Below are positions 1 through 7,555 of a DNA stretch of 15,775 bases, piece by piece. The notes beneath the pieces are model-generated. The model was not told the DNA's origin. It did not search any database and worked only from the letters and a program-made list of their open reading frames with translations. This DNA is from Chrysochromulina tobinii (taxonomy: Eukaryota; Haptophyta; Prymnesiales; Chrysochromulinaceae), in contig JWZX01000890.1 of NCBI GenBank assembly GCA_001275005.1, forward strand, positions 1-15,775, written 5' to 3'. Each line of letters begins with the position of its first letter. The first letter of the stretch is position 1. The position numbers were made by a program, and so were the translations under genes.

Positions 1-110
1 GATACATGCACGATACATGCGCGATACATGGGATACGTATCCTGATAACAAACCCCCCCCAAACTCGATAACAAACCCCACGTCACCCACCTGCAGGGTA
101 CCTGCAGGGT
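1..110. repeat. cluster of short tandem repeats at the left edge
   Basis: Three different short repeats follow one another. The octamer gatacatg occurs at 1-8, 12-19 and 23-30 (period 11) and leads into a 12-bp palindrome, ggatacgtatcc, at 31-42. The 13-mer gataacaaacccc occurs at 44-56 and 67-79 (period 23). The 11-mer acctgcagggt occurs twice head to tail at 89-99 and 100-110. No coding potential is visible here. The run may continue left of the window. Confidence 0.7.
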
Positions 111-391
111 GCCGCCGAATGAAGGAGCGCGAGCATGTTTGCTTCACGCGTTCATTTGCCTGCTAGCCACGCGACACCAGGAAGAACGCCACACAGGAGG
201 CTCATGTGAATTCGGAATCGAAATGGTTCTTTTCACAGCCGTTGTTATATCAACTCGACACCCAAGACACCGGACCGGCGTGCATACGTGTGCGGCTACA
301 ACTGGCTCGGGGACCCCTGGACCCCCTTATCACAGCCATACTCGATACAGCCGCCGGGCCGGGCTCTTCACAGCCATAGGTGAGAAACGCC
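111..391. promoter_or_regulatory. upstream region of the RING/PHD gene with repeated TCACAGCC elements
   Basis: The 280 bases before the start codon hold three direct copies of tcacagcc at 233-240, 330-337 and 368-375; the last two extend to tcacagccat. No TATA box is obvious. The open frames that cross this stretch have no recognisable protein features. I read it as 5' flank or 5' UTR; that the octamers are regulatory is only a guess from their repetition close to the start. Confidence 0.3.
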
Positions 392-1918
392 ATGGAGACC
401 TCCCTGCTGAAGGCGCTCGATGCGCTCGAGGACGAGGTTTGCTGCCCGATCTGCCGGGACACACTGCACGAGCCCCAGATGCTCTCCGGCTGCAAGCACC
501 TTTTCTGCCGCGCGTGCTTTGACCGCGCACTCAAGGAGACCAAGAAGGAAACGTGCCCACTCTGTGGCCAAACGGCGACGCGGCGAAGCGCCCGAGACGA
601 CCCATTCGCCGCGAGCCTCGCCGCCAAGGTCGCGGAGACCTGTGCGCGGCTCCGGAATGGCGAGGTGCTCGCCCTCATCCGGCCAGCGCCTCACGCGGCA
701 CAGCCGCCACCGCCGCCTGCAGCTGTGCCACCGCTGTATGCCCGGTACGTGGAGCGCGCCGAAGCCGGCTGTGGCGTCGGTGCCATGCGCGCCCAACCAA
801 TGGGTCTGGCAGATATCCTGGCGCTCCACGATCAGATCGAGGCCAAGACTAAGACCATCGAGGAATTGAACCAGCACATCCTCGCCGCTACCGAACGCCT
901 TGCAGGCAGCCACAGGGCCACCGACCGAGCCGTCGTCGACATCGTTGCGTGTGCCAGCGTCGCGCCCCCCTGCACGACGTCGGCCGCTGCACCGGTCGGC
1001 GCTGTGGCCCTCAATGCTGCTGCCACCGCCACCAGCGCGCCACCGCCGCCGCCTCTGCCGCCGACATCCGCACCGCCGCCGCCACTACCGTCCGCATCGC
1101 CGCCACTGCCGCCGGCGCCAGCACGGCGCGTCAGCAAGCGCATCCTCTCGGAGGCGGCGGCGGACCCTCCTGCGGAGGTGTTAGCGGCGGCGCCAGCAGC
1201 GGCGACCGAGGCGGCGGCGCCAGCAGCTGCGGCCCTGGCGGTCGCAGCAGGCGACGACGTGGAGGATGAGGAGGAGGACGCGGCGTGTGCGATCTGCGGC
1301 AATCCCGAGGCCAACGAGGGCGACGAAATCCTCTTTTGCGATGGCTGCAACCTGCCGGTCCACCAGGAGTGCTATCGCGTGCCAAGCGTGCCTGAGGGCG
1401 AGTGGCTCTGTGACCTGTGCTCGGCACAGCGCGCCGAGCCCGCGCTCGCCCCTCGGTGCCCCGTGTGCCCGAGCGCCGCCCGGGACTTGGTACGCACGTA
1501 CAAGGGGCTGCACGGCGGCTGGGCGCACATGAGCTGCTGCTACTGGCACGAAGGCCCGGGATTCGTCGATGAGAAGCGATTGCGCTTACCAGACGGTTGG
1601 GAGCGGATCCGAAAGGGGCTGCGCGACGGGAGCCTCGCGTGCGTCTTCTGCCCGGCGGCCGACGCTCGGAACGGCGCCGTCAAGCAGTGTGCGTGGAAGA
1701 ATTGCGTCGTCGCCTTCCACCCAACGTGCAACCTCGGCCGCGCCCTCTTCAACGACCCCGATCCTGGATCAGGCACGGAGGCGCGCATGTACTGCCTCCG
1801 CCACGCGCCCATGGCAGAGCGCGAAGCGCAGAAAAGGCTGCAAGCCGCCGAGGTCAGCCGGGGGCACGCGCCTAGCAAAAGCCGGGGAGGCCGAGGCAAG
1901 CGCAGGAAGAGCTTCTGA
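392..1918 (+). CDS. RING finger + PHD finger + extended PHD (ePHD) protein, nuclear reader / putative E3 ubiquitin ligase
   Basis: A 508-residue protein starting at the ATG in gccATGg, a textbook Kozak context; the frame opens slightly earlier only with a GTG. Residues 18-58 form a C3HC4 RING (C18, C21, C34, H36, C39, C42, C55, C58), the fold that recruits an E2 in ubiquitin ligases. Residues about 137-170 look helical or coiled-coil, and about 190-290 are a Pro/Ala-rich linker ending in an acidic run. A PHD finger occupies residues 299-343, with the acidic FCDGC core and final WLCDLC. It is followed by an extended PHD at about 356-471 with a CxxC knuckle, WAHMSC, CVFC and FHPTC motifs. This PHD-knuckle-ePHD order is the PZP arrangement of JADE, BRPF and AF10 proteins, which bind histone H3 tails. 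The C-terminus is Lys/Arg-rich and resembles a nuclear localisation signal. Plant BRCA1/BARD1-like proteins join RING and ePHD but end in BRCT domains, which I do not see. Intronless. Confidence 0.85.
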   Translation: METSLLKALDALEDEVCCPICRDTLHEPQMLSGCKHLFCRACFDRALKETKKETCPLCGQTATRRSARDDPFAASLAAKVAETCARLRNGEVLALIRPAPHAAQPPPPPAAVPPLYARYVERAEAGCGVGAMRAQPMGLADILALHDQIEAKTKTIEELNQHILAATERLAGSHRATDRAVVDIVACASVAPPCTTSAAAPVGAVALNAAATATSAPPPPPLPPTSAPPPPLPSASPPLPPAPARRVSKRILSEAAADPPAEVLAAAPAAATEAAAPAAAALAVAAGDDVEDEEEDAACAICGNPEANEGDEILFCDGCNLPVHQECYRVPSVPEGEWLCDLCSAQRAEPALAPRCPVCPSAARDLVRTYKGLHGGWAHMSCCYWHEGPGFVDEKRLRLPDGWERIRKGLRDGSLACVFCPAADARNGAVKQCAWKNCVVAFHPTCNLGRALFNDPDPGSGTEARMYCLRHAPMAEREAQKRLQAAEVSRGHAPSKSRGGRGKRRKSF

Positions 1919-2402
1919 GAGACCCTTATCACACAAATATCATAGCTTATCATAGCCGCGTTAAAGAGACAATAGTTTCTCAAATTTTCCTCCGCCGTCG
2001 GACGATCCGCATCCGGGAGACATACGTGGCCGGGAGGGGGAGCGGTTCAGGTTGCGGTGCGTAACGAGTTCTAGGCGCATTTATTACCGTGCCTTCTCGT
2101 GGATTCAGGATTCGGACGATTGTGAAGGCGTGGACCTCCATGTGCAAAATGGAGATACTAAAAACGTCAGTGACTGTGCGGGCGCAAACTACGTAGGCCC
2201 TGGTGCACGGCCCCAATGCCCAAACCGTCCGGGGCCGACGGGCCGCGGGCCCCGGGGCCAGCCGGAGCCGGAGCTGCTTGCCGACCTGCTATATGCGGTT
2301 GATACGTATCTACTCTCCGTGTGGGAACCAAAGTGGGCACCTTTCGGTCGAATCGCGCCGCGTCGTGGTGGACACCTTTCGGTCGAATGCGCGTGCCGCT
2401 GC
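1919..2402. other. convergent spacer between the RING/PHD gene and the LRR gene
   Basis: The 484 bases must hold two 3' UTRs. I see no gene. A GC-rich patch around 2230-2275 contains the perfect palindrome ggccccggggcc at 2248-2259. On the minus strand an AATAAA (TTTATT at 2080-2085) lies about 320 bases past the LRR stop, too far to be convincing. Two copies of cacctttcggtcgaat are listed separately. Open frames here have no recognisable features. Confidence 0.6.
2338..2388. repeat. 16-bp direct repeat, period 35
   Basis: The sequence cacctttcggtcgaat is present at 2338-2353 and again at 2373-2388 without a mismatch. Both copies lie just past the stop codon of the minus-strand LRR gene, so they are in its probable 3' UTR. 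Confidence 0.8.
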
Positions 2403-3338
2403 TCAGACCTCGACGCCTACCTTCTCGCGGTTCTTGAGTTTAACGAGCACCATGTTGCCTGTGTTGTGGCCGAGGCTGAACTCCGCCAGGTCGCATGTGT
2501 ACTTGGTGCCGTTGGTGCCCTGGAAGCCTCTCTTGAGCTCGAGTTGGACGCCCTCGCCTGCAATCTGGGACGGGCAGAGGAAGTCCTGCGGCCCGCCGTT
2601 AGGGACCTTGAGCGTGTCACAAGGCCATGCCGACAGGTTCTCGACCAGCTGCTTGTCGCAGCCGAAGGTCGCGGCCGTGTGATCGAAGCCCGGCCCGATG
2701 ACGACCTCAAAGTCCTTGCGGAGCCGGCAGAGGCCCTGTGCCATAGTCTCGCCTGCCACGCTCAGGCCCGCATTGCCACTCAGGTTGAGCTTGCGTAGCT
2801 TCGGGCAGCGCGACGGCACGCAGAGCGCTATTGCAAGCTGCTGCAGCGCGCCGTCATTGAGACCGCTGTCCGACAGGTCGAGCGCGGTGACGGTGTCGTT
2901 GACGGTGAGGGCCTCGCAAAGCTGCGCCATCCAGTCCGGCCGGCGAGTGAGCTGGCAGCCCTTGAACGACAGCTCCTTGAAGAGGACGTGGTTGCCCTGC
3001 AGCCGCCTGAGCGCCATCTCGAAGTCGACACGGGCATGCACGTCTGCCTCGGTCTCATGCGCGCCTTTGTAGCCCGACCCACCCATGAGCTTCAACTCCG
3101 GCTTCACCTCCGGCGCCGCCGCCGACGACGGAGCAGCTTCCGTCGGAGACTCGTTACCGGCCGGCGTGGCTTCAGGCTGAAATTTCCCGAGAATCTTCAT
3201 CGCCTGCCCTGCCGTCACCGGCTTCACCAGCTGAGTCGGCGGAGGTGGAGGCGGGATCTCTTCGACGGTCGGCATCGCGCGGCCGTTGCAAAAGAACTTG
3301 GCGAGGTCTTTTGAAACGGCCACCAAGCACATGAACAT
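2403..3338 (-). CDS. leucine-rich-repeat (RNI-like) protein
   Basis: A 311-residue protein; the first two in-frame methionines (residues 1 and 3) are almost adjacent, so the start is secure to within two codons. Residues about 1-20 are moderately hydrophobic, residues about 28-35 are poly-Pro and the next 60 are low-complexity Pro/Ala/Glu. Residues about 118-205 carry at least three leucine-rich repeats of the ribonuclease-inhibitor type: FKELSFKGCQL, then VTALDLSDSGLNDGALQQL, then LRKLNLSGNAGLSV. Such repeats form a curved surface for protein binding. The last roughly 100 residues contain several Cys, Gly and aromatic residues and match no domain I can name. The gene diverges from the nucleotide-sugar transporter gene, with 104 bases between start codons, so the two probably share a promoter region. 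No catalytic domain is visible; the binding partner and cellular role cannot be told from the sequence. Confidence 0.75.
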   Translation of the reverse strand: MFMCLVAVSKDLAKFFCNGRAMPTVEEIPPPPPPTQLVKPVTAGQAMKILGKFQPEATPAGNESPTEAAPSSAAAPEVKPELKLMGGSGYKGAHETEADVHARVDFEMALRRLQGNHVLFKELSFKGCQLTRRPDWMAQLCEALTVNDTVTALDLSDSGLNDGALQQLAIALCVPSRCPKLRKLNLSGNAGLSVAGETMAQGLCRLRKDFEVVIGPGFDHTAATFGCDKQLVENLSAWPCDTLKVPNGGPQDFLCPSQIAGEGVQLELKRGFQGTNGTKYTCDLAEFSLGHNTGNMVLVKLKNREKVGVEV

Positions 3339-3442
3339 TCAACCTTCCACCGATTTGTGCTTTGCTTTTTTACCTTCTCCTTAACCTCACGACGACTCGT
3401 TCACGCCAGTTTCACGCCTAAAGTCCGAAGGAGCGAAACGAG
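3339..3442. promoter_or_regulatory. short divergent (bidirectional) promoter region
   Basis: Only 104 bases separate the start codons of the LRR gene (minus) and the transporter gene (plus). The plus strand is pyrimidine-rich (tttgcttttttaccttctcc) at about 3360-3382, and ttcacgcc is repeated near 3400-3418. No TATA box is evident. Both 5' UTRs and both core promoters must fit here unless upstream exons exist. Confidence 0.6.
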
Positions 3443-4562
3443 ATGAAGCGTCTTCACGACTCGGCCGTGAGCGACGACGCGGCGCTCGCGGTGTCCACGC
3501 CCCCCAAGAGCGCCATAACCGCCTATGCGCCGCCGCCCGCGCGCTGGCTCAAGCCGGTGTCGCTCGTGCTCATGCTCGTGCAGAATGCCGCGTTCGTGCT
3601 GGTCATGCGCTACTCTCGGAAGCAACAAGCTGGTGCCACATCGGCACAGACGTACAGCATCGGCATGGTAGTTGCGCTCCAGGAGGCGTTCAAGATGATC
3701 ATCTGCTTCGCCGTACTCGCTGCGCCGCCCGCCGGCTCGCTCTGGCTGGCGCTCGAGCCGCTCACACGCCCTCGCGAGCTGTTGAACATTGCCGTACCAG
3801 CCTTCTGCTTCACGCTGCAAAACAACATCCTCTATGTGGCCCTGTCCAACCTCGATGCGCTCACTTTCCAGATCACCTACCAGCTCAAGACGCTGCTCAC
3901 CGCCCTCTTCTCGGTCGTGCTGCTCGGGAAGCAGATGAGCGGCTTACAATGGTTCTCGCAGCTGACCCTCATGGTCGGCATCATCCTCGCGCAGCTCGCC
4001 GATACGCCACCGGCCAGCGGCGGCGGCAGCGGCAAGATCCTCGACGTCCTCGACGTCCTCGCGCCGCCGCCCGCTGCACTGAGCGCAGCAGCAGCAGCGC
4101 CGCCCCCGCCCGCGCTCGCCACGACGCCCACGCCCACGCGCAGCCTCACCATCGGTCTAGCGGCGGTGCTCACGGCGGCGCTCTCGTCCGCTTTCGCGTC
4201 GGTCTACTTTGAGCGCCTGCTCAAGGAGAAGCCGGCGCCGGCGCCGTTGCCGCCACCGCTACCCGCGCACTTCGCAGAGGCGGGTGGCGATGGCGGCAAA
4301 GGCGCCGCCGGCGCCGATGGATGCAGAGGCGGCAGCGGAGGTAGCAACCTTCACAGCAGCGGCAGCGGAGGTTGCAACCTTCACAGCAGCGGCAGCGGAG
4401 GTAGCAACCTTCACAGCAGCGGCAGCGGAGGTAGCGACCTTCACAGCAGCGGCGGCGGCGGCAGTGGCAGCGGCAGCGGCAGCGATGGTGGCAGTGCTTG
4501 CGGAAGCGGCAGCGGCGGCGGCGGTAGCGGCGGTGGCGGTGGCAACGGAAGCGGAAGCGACG

Positions 4563-4593
<31 letters not shown>

Positions 4594-5059
4594 CGGCGGT
4601 AGCGCCGTGGTGGGCGGTAGCGGCGTGGTGAAGGTGGCGCCCAAGCCGGCGCCCACGTCGCTGTGGGTTCGGAACGTCGAGTTGTGCGCATGGACGGTAC
4701 CACTCAACCTCGCCCTCGCCCTCGAGAGCGGCCATCGCACGGAGGGCGGCATGAGCGGGCTGCTGCACCATCCGCTTCGCGGCTTCGAGCCGAGCACTTG
4801 GGCCGTCATCGTCGTCAATGGCTTCGGCGGGCTGCTTGTGGCGATCGTCATCAAATACGCGGACAATATCTGGAAGGGCTTCGCCACCGCGGGCGCCATC
4901 GTCGCCACCGGCGCTGTCGCCCCGCTCCTCGACCTCGGCCCATCGCCAAACGCGCTACTCATCGCCGGCACCACCTTCGTTATCATCTCGTTGTTCATGT
5001 ACGCCCTGCCGCCGCGCGCTCCACGCCCGCAGCCTGGATCCAGGCTGCGGGAGGTTTAG
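3443..5059 (+). CDS. nucleotide-sugar transporter, SLC35A (CMP-sialate / UDP-sugar) type, with large Gly/Ser insertion
   Basis: A 538-residue multi-pass membrane protein. Residues about 39-57 and 72-94 are the first two membrane segments. The family core follows: FTLQNNILYVALSNLD at about 123-138, then FQITYQLKTLLTALFS at about 142-157, typical of SLC35A transporters. Near the C-terminus GFGGLLVAIVIKYADNIWK begins at residue 460, matching the family's KYADN.KGF motif. These proteins exchange nucleotide sugars for the nucleoside monophosphate across the Golgi or ER membrane; the specific sugar cannot be read from sequence. The protein is roughly 200 residues longer than usual. A Pro/Ala/Thr-rich stretch lies near 195-240. 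A longer insertion, residues about 270-400, contains four 10-residue repeats (297-336) followed by almost pure Gly/Ser. The membrane segments are intact on either side, so the insertion should be a loop. The start has G at -3. An AATAAA follows the stop by about 50 bases. Confidence 0.88.
4331..4450 (+). repeat. four tandem 30-bp repeats inside the transporter coding region
   Basis: Four units of exactly 30 bp start at 4331, 4361, 4391 and 4421. They differ only at single bases (one Ser to Cys and one Asn to Asp change) and encode the 10-residue unit GSGGSNLHSS. The period keeps the frame. A degenerate GGC/GGT/AGC-rich tract then continues to about 4620 and encodes Gly/Ser (residues 337 to about 393). 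Confidence 0.97.
5026..5051. repeat. perfect 26-bp palindrome at the 3' end of the transporter CDS
   Basis: The bases from 5026 to 5051 read identically on both strands, centred on ggatcc at 5036-5041. The palindrome encodes the last residues before the stop (5057-5059). In the mRNA it could form a stem with essentially no loop, or two transcripts could pair. Its function is unknown. Confidence 0.95.
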
Positions 5060-5111
5060 CCGTACGGTTTAGGTATATTCAGGCCCTTGGGACTCGGTTC
5101 CCGGACTGATC

Positions 5112-5117
5112 AATAAA
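5112..5117 (+). promoter_or_regulatory. AATAAA polyadenylation signal of the transporter gene
   Basis: A canonical AATAAA lies 53 bases after the transporter stop codon and about 100 bases before the next gene's start. It is the only well-placed copy of this hexamer in the window, so it may not be the general signal of this organism. Confidence 0.5.
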
Positions 5118-5180
5118 GTTTCGGATACATCAAACTTAGGTTCCTATTCCGCTGACCTTTCCCCTGTGGGCAGAGTCAAC

Positions 5181-5201
5181 ATGCGGTATCCGTACCATTG
5201 A
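5181..5201 (+). other. short upstream ORF (6 codons plus stop) before the dioxygenase gene
   Basis: An ATG at 5181 opens a six-residue frame (MRYPYH) ending in TGA at 5199-5201, 15 bases before the main ATG at 5217. If transcription starts upstream of 5181, ribosomes would meet this ATG first. The transcription start is unknown, so this is only a candidate. Confidence 0.3.
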
Positions 5202-5216
5202 CTCGACGCCATTACG

Positions 5217-6101
5217 ATGCAACGGCGGGCGGCGCACCTGCAGCGGCGGCTCGTCCTCGCGGGTGCAGCTGGTGCCATGACGTGGCTTGTCGGCCGGCAC
5301 TTTGATCGGCAGCGTAGGCCACTTGGAGGCCACTGCGAGGCGAGCACTACGTCAGATGCTCTGGCGAGCTTGCGCACGCATGGCGTCTCGGTCGTCAGCA
5401 TGGTCGTGGATGAGAGCCTCGTGAGCGCGGTCAAGGCGACGGAGGTGTACCGAGCGATGCCCACTGCGCAGCCTGAGCGGCCGAGAGATAAACCCTCCAA
5501 GGAGTGGCGTCGCTCTTCACTCGGGCGCTACCACAGGCGGGAGGAGGCCATGTGTGAGAGCGACGTGAGTGTGCTCGAACGCGTCGAGCAGCGCATCTGG
5601 CCCCTCGTCGAGGGCTTCTTTCGCGAGGAAGGCGTGCACGACATGCGCGCCATCTATCGGTCCGAGCTCCAGATCCTGAACGCCGTGCCGGGGTCCGTGA
5701 GCCAGACGTGGCACTCGGACAACCGTAGCCGCGGCCTGTCGATCATCGTGCCCTTGGTGCCGTTCAGCGCCGCCAACGGCGGCACCCAGGTCCTCGTGGG
5801 CTCCCATACGTATGACTGGGCCCTGATCGCGCGCGAGGGCGCCCGAGTGGTGCACGCGCCCGTCGGGGCGGTGGCGGCGTACGACTCGCGCACGTACCAC
5901 CGTGGACTGGGCAATGAGACTGAGGAGGGGCGGCCCGCGCTCATCTTCTGCTACGACCGCATCAGCTCCCCGCCACCCGGGTGCGGCGTCCTCGGAACTC
6001 TCGCGAACGCCAACCTGGCCGGGCTGCTCAACGTCGTATCCGCAGGCTGGAACGCCGCTTGCGCTGCGGCGGGCTTCGACGAAGACAGGCGAGGCGTTTG
6101 A
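5217..6101 (+). CDS. PhyH-like Fe(II)/2-oxoglutarate dioxygenase with N-terminal membrane anchor
   Basis: A 294-residue protein; the start ATG has A at -3. Residues about 12-26 form a short hydrophobic stretch after an Arg-rich N-terminus, consistent with a signal anchor. The body matches the phytanoyl-CoA dioxygenase (PhyH) family: the iron-binding HxD is H166-S-D168 in WHSD, followed by GGTQVLVGSH, the distal iron ligand H228 in TYHRGLGN, and the 2-oxoglutarate-binding R239 eleven residues later. All catalytic residues are present, so the enzyme should be active. Family members hydroxylate lipids, amino acids and small metabolites with O2 and 2-oxoglutarate; the substrate here is unknown. 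It lies 157 bases downstream of the transporter on the same strand. Intronless. Confidence 0.82.
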   Translation: MQRRAAHLQRRLVLAGAAGAMTWLVGRHFDRQRRPLGGHCEASTTSDALASLRTHGVSVVSMVVDESLVSAVKATEVYRAMPTAQPERPRDKPSKEWRRSSLGRYHRREEAMCESDVSVLERVEQRIWPLVEGFFREEGVHDMRAIYRSELQILNAVPGSVSQTWHSDNRSRGLSIIVPLVPFSAANGGTQVLVGSHTYDWALIAREGARVVHAPVGAVAAYDSRTYHRGLGNETEEGRPALIFCYDRISSPPPGCGVLGTLANANLAGLLNVVSAGWNAACAAAGFDEDRRGV

Positions 6102-6500
6102 GTATTGAGGCCATGGCATGTGTGGCCAGTCGATGATTGCGGCCTGCAACAACTCGTAGGTTCCAGGCGTGCAACCTCGTGCGTGGACGGCGGACGCGAA
6201 CGCGGTAAAATTGGGATGATGATGACTCGAAGCGAGCCGAGAGAGGCCGGGCATCCGATCGCAGCTTGACTGTACCTACTAGTACACGCCCATCACGTTC
6301 GGCATGCTGGCCCTAGGGTGCGTGCGTGTATAGGTATGGTCCGGTCACTAGACCTAGTTAATCCGGCTCTCGGGTCCGTGTGCGTGTCCGTCACAAAATT
6401 GTAAATTCTAAATTCCGATAACATTAGAGTATTGAGATGGTTAGAAATATTCGCGGAAAACGAATCAATTGTTCAAAATTGAGAACGTCAAGCGCATTGT

Positions 6501-6574
6501 CATTCCGGTAGCGCTCGCTTTCCTGGGGCGTTGAGGGGGTCCGTCGCTCATTCCGGCATTCCGGTAGCGCTCGC
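6501..6574. repeat. 18-bp direct repeat, 56 bp apart
   Basis: The sequence cattccggtagcgctcgc occurs at 6501-6518 and 6557-6574 with no mismatch. A partial copy, cattccgg, abuts the second copy at 6549-6556, and similarity continues weakly downstream of both (tttcctggggcg versus gtttcttgggtg). It looks like a local duplication. Confidence 0.85.
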
Positions 6575-6678
6575 GTTTCTTGGGTGGGCTGTCCGCGAAA
6601 AACTGACCGAATATGAGTTATGACAGCGAGTTAGCGAGTTTATCTGGTACAGCGGGGAGCCTACAGGTATCCGGATGC

Positions 6679-6699
6679 AGCATACAGCATACAGCATAC
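6679..6699. repeat. three tandem copies of a 7-mer (agcatac)
   Basis: Exact 7-bp units at 6679, 6686 and 6693. A short microsatellite about 120 bases before the next start codon. Confidence 0.85.
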
Positions 6700-6822
6700 A
6701 GTACCGGCACTCAAGAGCCGTTGGCCTCTCTTGCAGCCGTCCGCCGTGCGGCGTCGTGACGTGGCAGTGCGCGCTTAGAGAGTGTGAACACGTGTGCCCT
6801 GGATTCCTGTGGGCACACATAC

Positions 6823-7495
6823 ATGCGCAATTCGACTAGCAGCAGCTTGGCCGCAGAGCCGCGCGTGCGCAGCGCTATGCAACGGCATTGGACCCAGCGC
6901 CCACGAGTGCTTCTCGCGCTTTCAGCAGTGCTCGTTGTCCTACTCGCCGCCCAGGAAGTCTTCTACGTCGGCCCGGCCCAGACAGATGAGATTAGTAGGC
7001 GTGAGGATGATGCCAGTTCAATGGCAGCGGAGCCATTGAGCTCAGACTACGTGATTCCGGCGGCGCCACAGCCACGACGCCGTCGTCGTAGGCGTAGGCA
7101 CGACCAGAGCGCAACCTTCCCATCCCCTCCATCACCTCCTTCTCCAGATCCTCCGCTGCCGCCGCCATCGCCCTTGGAGGACAGCGCGGAGGCAGAGGAG
7201 CCGGCTCTCGCAGCTGACGCTCAGTCCATGACGACCAATCGCACTTGGTGCACTGCCATGGCGGCGGCACATGCAGTGGTGCCCGGCGAGAGCTGGGGCA
7301 CGCTCCCTTCGGAATCGCAACAGCGGTGGAAGGCTGAGGAATGCGATTCGGTGGCGCGCTCGGCGGCGGACGGGGCGAGCAGCACCGGCGGCGGTGGCAG
7401 CAGGATCAGCGGCCGACGACGGCGGCGGCGGCACGCGCACACGCGCATGTCGTCCGACGGAGACAATCGCAGCCGCAGCAGCCGCAGCAGCAGCC

Positions 7496-7555
<60 letters not shown>

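Larger units (their letters stand above)
6102..6822. other. spacer between the dioxygenase and glycosyltransferase genes
   Basis: No gene is visible in these 720 bases. From about 6395 to 6485 the base composition is clearly more AT-rich than the neighbouring genes. Two small repeats at 6501-6574 and 6679-6699 are listed separately. The last part should include the promoter and 5' UTR of the glycosyltransferase gene; no TATA box stands out. Confidence 0.55.

Noticed and set aside
2052-2798. Plus-strand frame of about 250 codons
   Set aside because: It overlaps the antisense of the LRR gene and has no domain; LRR motifs on the minus strand explain the open frame.
5517-6254. Minus-strand frame opposite the dioxygenase
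   Set aside because: It is the complement of a gene with an intact PhyH active site; high GC content keeps opposite frames open.
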